Source of the DNA: CAZFLD01 sp964519835
GTDB taxonomy: Bacteria > Spirochaetota > Spirochaetia > DSM-27196 > CAZFLD01
DNA: 64,000 bases
Direction: 5' to 3'
Assembly: GCA_964519835.1 (NCBI GenBank)
Contig: CAZFLD010000002.1
Location: forward strand, 1-64,000
This document shows positions 60,635 to 64,000 of this stretch, in pieces (the stretch's first letter is position 1; each line of letters starts with the position of its first letter). The translations under genes and the position numbers were made by a program. A model generated the notes under the pieces. It did not search any database, had not been told where the DNA came from, and saw only the letters and a list, made by a program, of their open reading frames with translations.

Positions 60635-61804
60635 ATGAGCATCCACCGCGTACAGCTCGGCGATCGGGAGATCACCATCGTCGGAACCGCCCACGTATCC
60701 CAAGCGAGCGTGGAGGAAGTCCAGCAAGTAATCGACTCAGATCAACCCGCACGTGTTTGTGTCGAAATCGATCACGGTCGATATCGAGCGATGACGGACG
60801 AGAGTCGCTGGCAAAACCTCAACATCTACCGTGTTATTCGCAACAAGCAAGGGTTCCTGCTCCTGTCGAACATGGTATTGACCTCTTTTCAGCGGCGGCT
60901 TGGGACCGAGCTGGGCGTAAAGCCGGGTGCTGAGATGATCGAGACGGTTCGAATCGCCGAAGAGCGTGGCATTCCCATCGCCCTCTGCGATCGCGAGATC
61001 CAAATCACCCTCCGGCGGGCGTGGCGAAAGGCGGGGATTATCACGCGATTTCGGATGCTTTCGGCTCTCATCGGTTCGGCGCTTAGCAAAGAGAAGCTCG
61101 ATGCATCACAGATCGAGGAGCTCAAGGAAAAAGGCGCTCTCGGAGGCATGATGGACGAGCTTGCCAAGTACCTGCCCGCCGTAAAGGAAGTCCTCATCGA
61201 CGAGCGGGACAGATACCTCGCTACAAAGGTCTTTCGCACCACGGAAAAGCAAGTAGTGGCCGTTGTGGGTGCGGGGCATGTCCAGGGAATTATCGAGCAC
61301 CTCCATAAGCTGCATGAAGGGCAATTGCAGCCTGAACTGGCAGACATCGAGCACGTTCCGAAGCGTTCGGTCGCCTCGCGCGTTGCTCCTTGGGTACTGC
61401 CGGCGATTATCCTCGGCATATTTGCCTGGGGCTTTGCGACGGCCGGGTGGGACGCGGGCCTCGAGATGCTCGGTCGGTGGATACTCGTAAACGGCACGCT
61501 GTCCGCCGTCGGCGCCCTCGTGGCACTCGCACATCCTATCACGATCTTGGCGTCGTTTTTGGCCGCTCCCATTACGTCGATGAACCCAACAATCGGCGTA
61601 GGCTTTGTGAGCGGGCTCCTCGAGGCCGTATTGCGAAAACCACGCGTCGCCGATTTCGAGGCGTTGCAAACCGATCTTCTGACATTCAAGGGCTTTTTTC
61701 GCAACCGAATCACACGTGTCCTACTTGTGTTCTTTTTCTCATCCATAGGAAGCGCGATCGGGACCTTTGTGGCGATTCCACTGTTGTTCCCCGCCGTGGC
61801 GTAG
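60635..61804 (+). CDS. TraB/PrgY-family membrane protein
   Basis: 389 residues. The N-terminal soluble domain has the family motifs VGTAHVSQASVEEVQQVI, CVEIDHGRY and VVGAGHVQGIIEHL with conserved Glu and His, consistent with a metal-dependent hydrolase-like fold; the C-terminal 140 residues hold four membrane helices (WVLPAIILGIFAWGFATAGW; LVNGTLSAVGALVALAHPI; ILASFLAAPITSMNPTIGVG; VLLVFFFSSIGSAIGTFVAI). Related PrgY proteins shut down peptide signals in enterococci, but most members have no known role. It follows the NrnA-like gene by 10 bases. Confidence 0.85.
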   Translation: MSIHRVQLGDREITIVGTAHVSQASVEEVQQVIDSDQPARVCVEIDHGRYRAMTDESRWQNLNIYRVIRNKQGFLLLSNMVLTSFQRRLGTELGVKPGAEMIETVRIAEERGIPIALCDREIQITLRRAWRKAGIITRFRMLSALIGSALSKEKLDASQIEELKEKGALGGMMDELAKYLPAVKEVLIDERDRYLATKVFRTTEKQVVAVVGAGHVQGIIEHLHKLHEGQLQPELADIEHVPKRSVASRVAPWVLPAIILGIFAWGFATAGWDAGLEMLGRWILVNGTLSAVGALVALAHPITILASFLAAPITSMNPTIGVGFVSGLLEAVLRKPRVADFEALQTDLLTFKGFFRNRITRVLLVFFFSSIGSAIGTFVAIPLLFPAVA

Positions 61805-61847
61805 GGAGCCGCTCGCCGTTCGGGACGCCGCGACGGCTACGACTACA

Positions 61848-63209
61848 TCACTCCGCGGCGAATGCAGCCTCAACGGCCTCTCGCACGGTGGCCACGTGAA
61901 CGGCCTGCGCCTCGGTTTCGCCGGCGCGAGGCCGTGGGCAAACAATACGCCGAATTCCTTGATCCCGCGCCGCCCGTGTACGTCCAAGGCTCCCGAGTGT
62001 GTCCCGCACCTCGCCGGCCAATGTGACCTCACCGTGGACCGCCACGTCGCCGGCAATCGGTTTATCACTCCGTGCGGAGTATAGCGCCACGGCGAGCGGG
62101 AGCTCCACACCCACTTCACCAATTCGAAGACCGCCCGCCACATTGACGTAGATGTCTTGGTCGCTAAAGCTCACACCGAGGTGTTTTTCCAGCACCGCGG
62201 AAGTTCGAGAAACGCGACGAGAATCAATACGATCCGAAAAAACCCGACTAATGCCGCCCTTCGCCGGTACCGTAAGCGCCTGAAGCTCGACGAGAAAGGC
62301 GCGGCTGCCCTCGTAAACGGCGGCGATCACCACGCCGGCCGGCGGTTGCCCGCTGCGTCGCTCGAGAAAGTGTGACGCGGCGTCGCCTACTTCCACAAGG
62401 CCGGCCTCGGTCATTGAGAATACTCCGACCTCCTCGGTTGCCCCAAAGCGATTTTTGGTAGCGCGCAAGTAGCGATAACTTCCGGCAGCTTCGTCAAACA
62501 CCAGCACGGTGTCCACCATGTGCTCTACGGATTTGGGGCCCGCGATACTTCCTTCTTTTGTGATATGGGCAACAAACAATACTACGGCACCTGCACGGCG
62601 GGCCCACTCGGAGAGCTCTTGGCAGCAGTATTTGATCTGCGAAACCGTTCCCGGGACCGCGCCGGCCTCTCCAGACCGAACGGTTTGTAGAGAGTCGACG
62701 ATCAGAATCCCCGGGCGATACGTAGAAGCGGCATCGAGAATTGCGTCCAAATCCCCTCCCTCGAGTATCGAGGCGTTTTGCACCGGAATCGACAACCGCC
62801 GTGCACGGGCGGAGACCTGGGCTACGGCTTCCTCTGCGGAAACGTACAGGCAACGCTTTTTCCCGGCGAGTGAGCCTATAACACACAGCATCAGCGTGGA
62901 CTTGCCGATTCCCGGCGGCCCCCCGACCAGGATGGAGCTTCCCGGCACCAGCCCACCGCCGAGAACGCGGTCGAGTTCCCCGATGCCGAGGCGCAATCGA
63001 TCGTCCGATGTGGCCTCTTTGGGTTCGAGAGGCACCGGGGGTTCGAGGGGCACCGGCCGAACCTTCGCGACGGATCGCCTGGACTCTCCGACGACCGTTT
63101 CGACAAGGGTGTTCCATTCTCCGCACTCGGGGCACCTTCCGAGCCACTTTGCCTCTTCATGGCCGCACGAGGAGCAAACAAAGCGCCGTTTTTCTTTCGT
63201 CGCCACCAC
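61848..63209 (-). CDS. radA: DNA repair protein RadA
   Basis: 453 residues, normal length. A RecA-like helicase that moves DNA branches in recombination. A C4 zinc finger (CSSCGHEEAKWLGRCPECGEW) at 15-35, Walker A GGPPGIGKST near 92, the RadA motif KNRFGATEEVG near 257, and a C-terminal Lon-like domain are all present. Two GTG codons in tandem could start it; 63206 has the better spacing to GAGGAGG. The gene is alone and divergent from the cyclase. Confidence 0.96.
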   Translation of the reverse strand: MVATKEKRRFVCSSCGHEEAKWLGRCPECGEWNTLVETVVGESRRSVAKVRPVPLEPPVPLEPKEATSDDRLRLGIGELDRVLGGGLVPGSSILVGGPPGIGKSTLMLCVIGSLAGKKRCLYVSAEEAVAQVSARARRLSIPVQNASILEGGDLDAILDAASTYRPGILIVDSLQTVRSGEAGAVPGTVSQIKYCCQELSEWARRAGAVVLFVAHITKEGSIAGPKSVEHMVDTVLVFDEAAGSYRYLRATKNRFGATEEVGVFSMTEAGLVEVGDAASHFLERRSGQPPAGVVIAAVYEGSRAFLVELQALTVPAKGGISRVFSDRIDSRRVSRTSAVLEKHLGVSFSDQDIYVNVAGGLRIGEVGVELPLAVALYSARSDKPIAGDVAVHGEVTLAGEVRDTLGSLGRTRAARDQGIRRIVCPRPRAGETEAQAVHVATVREAVEAAFAAE

Positions 63210-63258
63210 GCCTCCTCATATTGACGTCCTAAATCGCAAGGACGTAGTGTAGGGTTAT

Positions 63259-64000
63259 ATGGAGCACAAAGACTACCGTCTCGCTGCGATCATGTTCACC
63301 GACATTGTAGGTTTCTCCAGAATGATGGAGACCGATGAGGCGGGAACGCTTGAGCTGCTTCGCGACCACAACGAACTGATCACAGGGCTGGCAGGAGAAT
63401 ACAAGGGCACCGTCATCAAGACCATCGGGGATGCGTTTTTGGTCGATTTCCCAAACACGGTCAATGCGGTCCGTTGCGCGATAGCTATCCAAGAGGGCAT
63501 CGGTTCACTCAACGACACCACCAGCGGAAATCCTCTCGCGCTTCGAATCGGCATCCACCTGGGGGATATCTACTTTTTCGATGATGATGCTTTGGGCGAG
63601 GGGATCAACATCGCAAGCCGCCTCCAATCATTGTCCAAACCAGGCCGAGTGTGCATTTCTCAGGACGTCTACAATCTTGTCGCCAACAAGCTCGAAACAC
63701 GATTTGTGCACCTCGGTCAGGTCAAACTCAAAAACATCAGCCGGGAAATAAACGCTTACGAAATTGTTGTAAGCCCCGACGACAAGGTGGAAGAGGCCGG
63801 CGTAGAGACCAAGGGCAGGCAGCATGCCGATCGTTCGGGCAGCGCTGCTAGCCGGTTGAACACAAGCGCGTCGGCCGACCAAACATGGTCTTCAACAGCT
63901 GGGTCCGCCGATGGTGCTCCACCGGACTTCAACGAGCTCAAGCGCCTGGTCCTCCTAGAAATCAAAAAGGCCGGCCGTAGGCTCCGGATCGACGAAATCC
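63259..64000 (+). CDS. class III adenylate/guanylate cyclase, cut by the window end
   Basis: 247 complete codons are visible; the gene runs off the window. The catalytic domain is at the very N-terminus: AAIMFTDIVGFSRMMETDE with the first metal Asp, IGDAFLVDFPN with the second, and RIGIHLGDIYFFDDDALGEGINIASRL. YLAN-type tails such as HLGQVKLKNISREINAYEIV end the cyclase domain near 175. A Ser/Ala-rich linker follows, then a helical region beginning DFNELKRLVLLEIKKAGRRL. The partner domain lies beyond the window. The ATG follows a -10-like TAGTGT (63245-63250), so the leader may be nearly absent. Confidence 0.9.
   Translation, partial: MEHKDYRLAAIMFTDIVGFSRMMETDEAGTLELLRDHNELITGLAGEYKGTVIKTIGDAFLVDFPNTVNAVRCAIAIQEGIGSLNDTTSGNPLALRIGIHLGDIYFFDDDALGEGINIASRLQSLSKPGRVCISQDVYNLVANKLETRFVHLGQVKLKNISREINAYEIVVSPDDKVEEAGVETKGRQHADRSGSAASRLNTSASADQTWSSTAGSADGAPPDFNELKRLVLLEIKKAGRRLRIDEI

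Noticed and set aside
1..64000. CRISPR arrays, insertion sequences, integrases, prophage genes, rRNA
   Set aside because: No regularly spaced repeats, transposase or integrase signatures, terminal inverted repeats or rRNA segments were seen on either strand.

Overview
This window looks like ordinary chromosomal DNA from a high-GC spirochaete of the Spirochaetaceae type (inference). The evidence is an archaeal-type UMP kinase, a MurA with Asp instead of the catalytic Cys, several exported or membrane-anchored TPR proteins of a kind common in spirochaetes, a STAS protein with a C-terminal zinc ribbon, and FtsH, RadA and a class III nucleotide cyclase in a diderm setting with beta-barrel proteins. 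I see no phage, transposon, integrase, CRISPR array or rRNA. There is one tRNA, tRNA-Leu(CAA). No gene-free stretch exceeds 300 bases, and many genes overlap by 1-25 bases, so most are read as short operons.

Layout. 0.1-7.3 kb: pyrH, a repeat lipoprotein, an orphan sensor histidine kinase, tRNA-Leu, a PfkB sugar kinase and a TPR protein. 7.3-14.5 kb: a Gfo/Idh/MocA oxidoreductase, then an envelope block of glycosyltransferase, acyltransferase, Wzi-like outer-membrane protein, CapA-like lipoprotein and a small barrel protein. 14.6-25.7 kb: a membrane protein with an apparently exported PCMT, a TauE/SafE-DUF1634 pair, a UMF1-type MFS carrier, an ABC-2 exporter (ATPase plus two permeases), ftsH with a small partner, and a lipoprotein. 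25.7-34.9 kb: a GAF-GGDEF cyclase, GH1 beta-glucosidase, glycerol-phosphate acyltransferase, a degenerate sigma-54 activator, STAS-zinc ribbon protein, and a YbjN-like/PspA/winged-helix operon. 35.1-41.0 kb: a membrane operon ending in a J-domain protein, then murA with an exported partner. 41.1-55.8 kb: metabolism (aspartate kinase, threonine synthase, dihydroorotase, aldolase-FGGY kinase pair, hisA, hisE, leuB, transketolase, xylulokinase). 55.8-64.0 kb: a large anchored periplasmic protein, a TPR lipoprotein, NrnA-like and TraB-like proteins, radA and the start of a nucleotide cyclase gene.

Working together. The biosynthetic genes serve threonine, histidine, leucine and pyrimidine formation; transketolase and xylulokinase link pentose uptake to the pentose phosphate pathway. 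Envelope genes recur throughout (surface glycolipid or capsule-like genes, PspA module, FtsH, MurA, acyltransferases). Regulation leans on sigma-70-type promoters that can be read directly. Several place the transcription start on or within a few bases of the start codon, so leaderless or nearly leaderless mRNAs seem common.

The points most worth a second look are the Asp-type MurA, the HisIE protein whose cyclohydrolase half is eroded, the PspA operon with a pseudo-receiver regulator, the sigma-54 activator with no phospho-acceptor and no DNA-binding domain, the exported PCMT, the cluster of DnaA-box-like sites at 34.9-35.1 kb, and the leaderless promoter layout. I did not find a clearly new multi-gene defence or mobile system.
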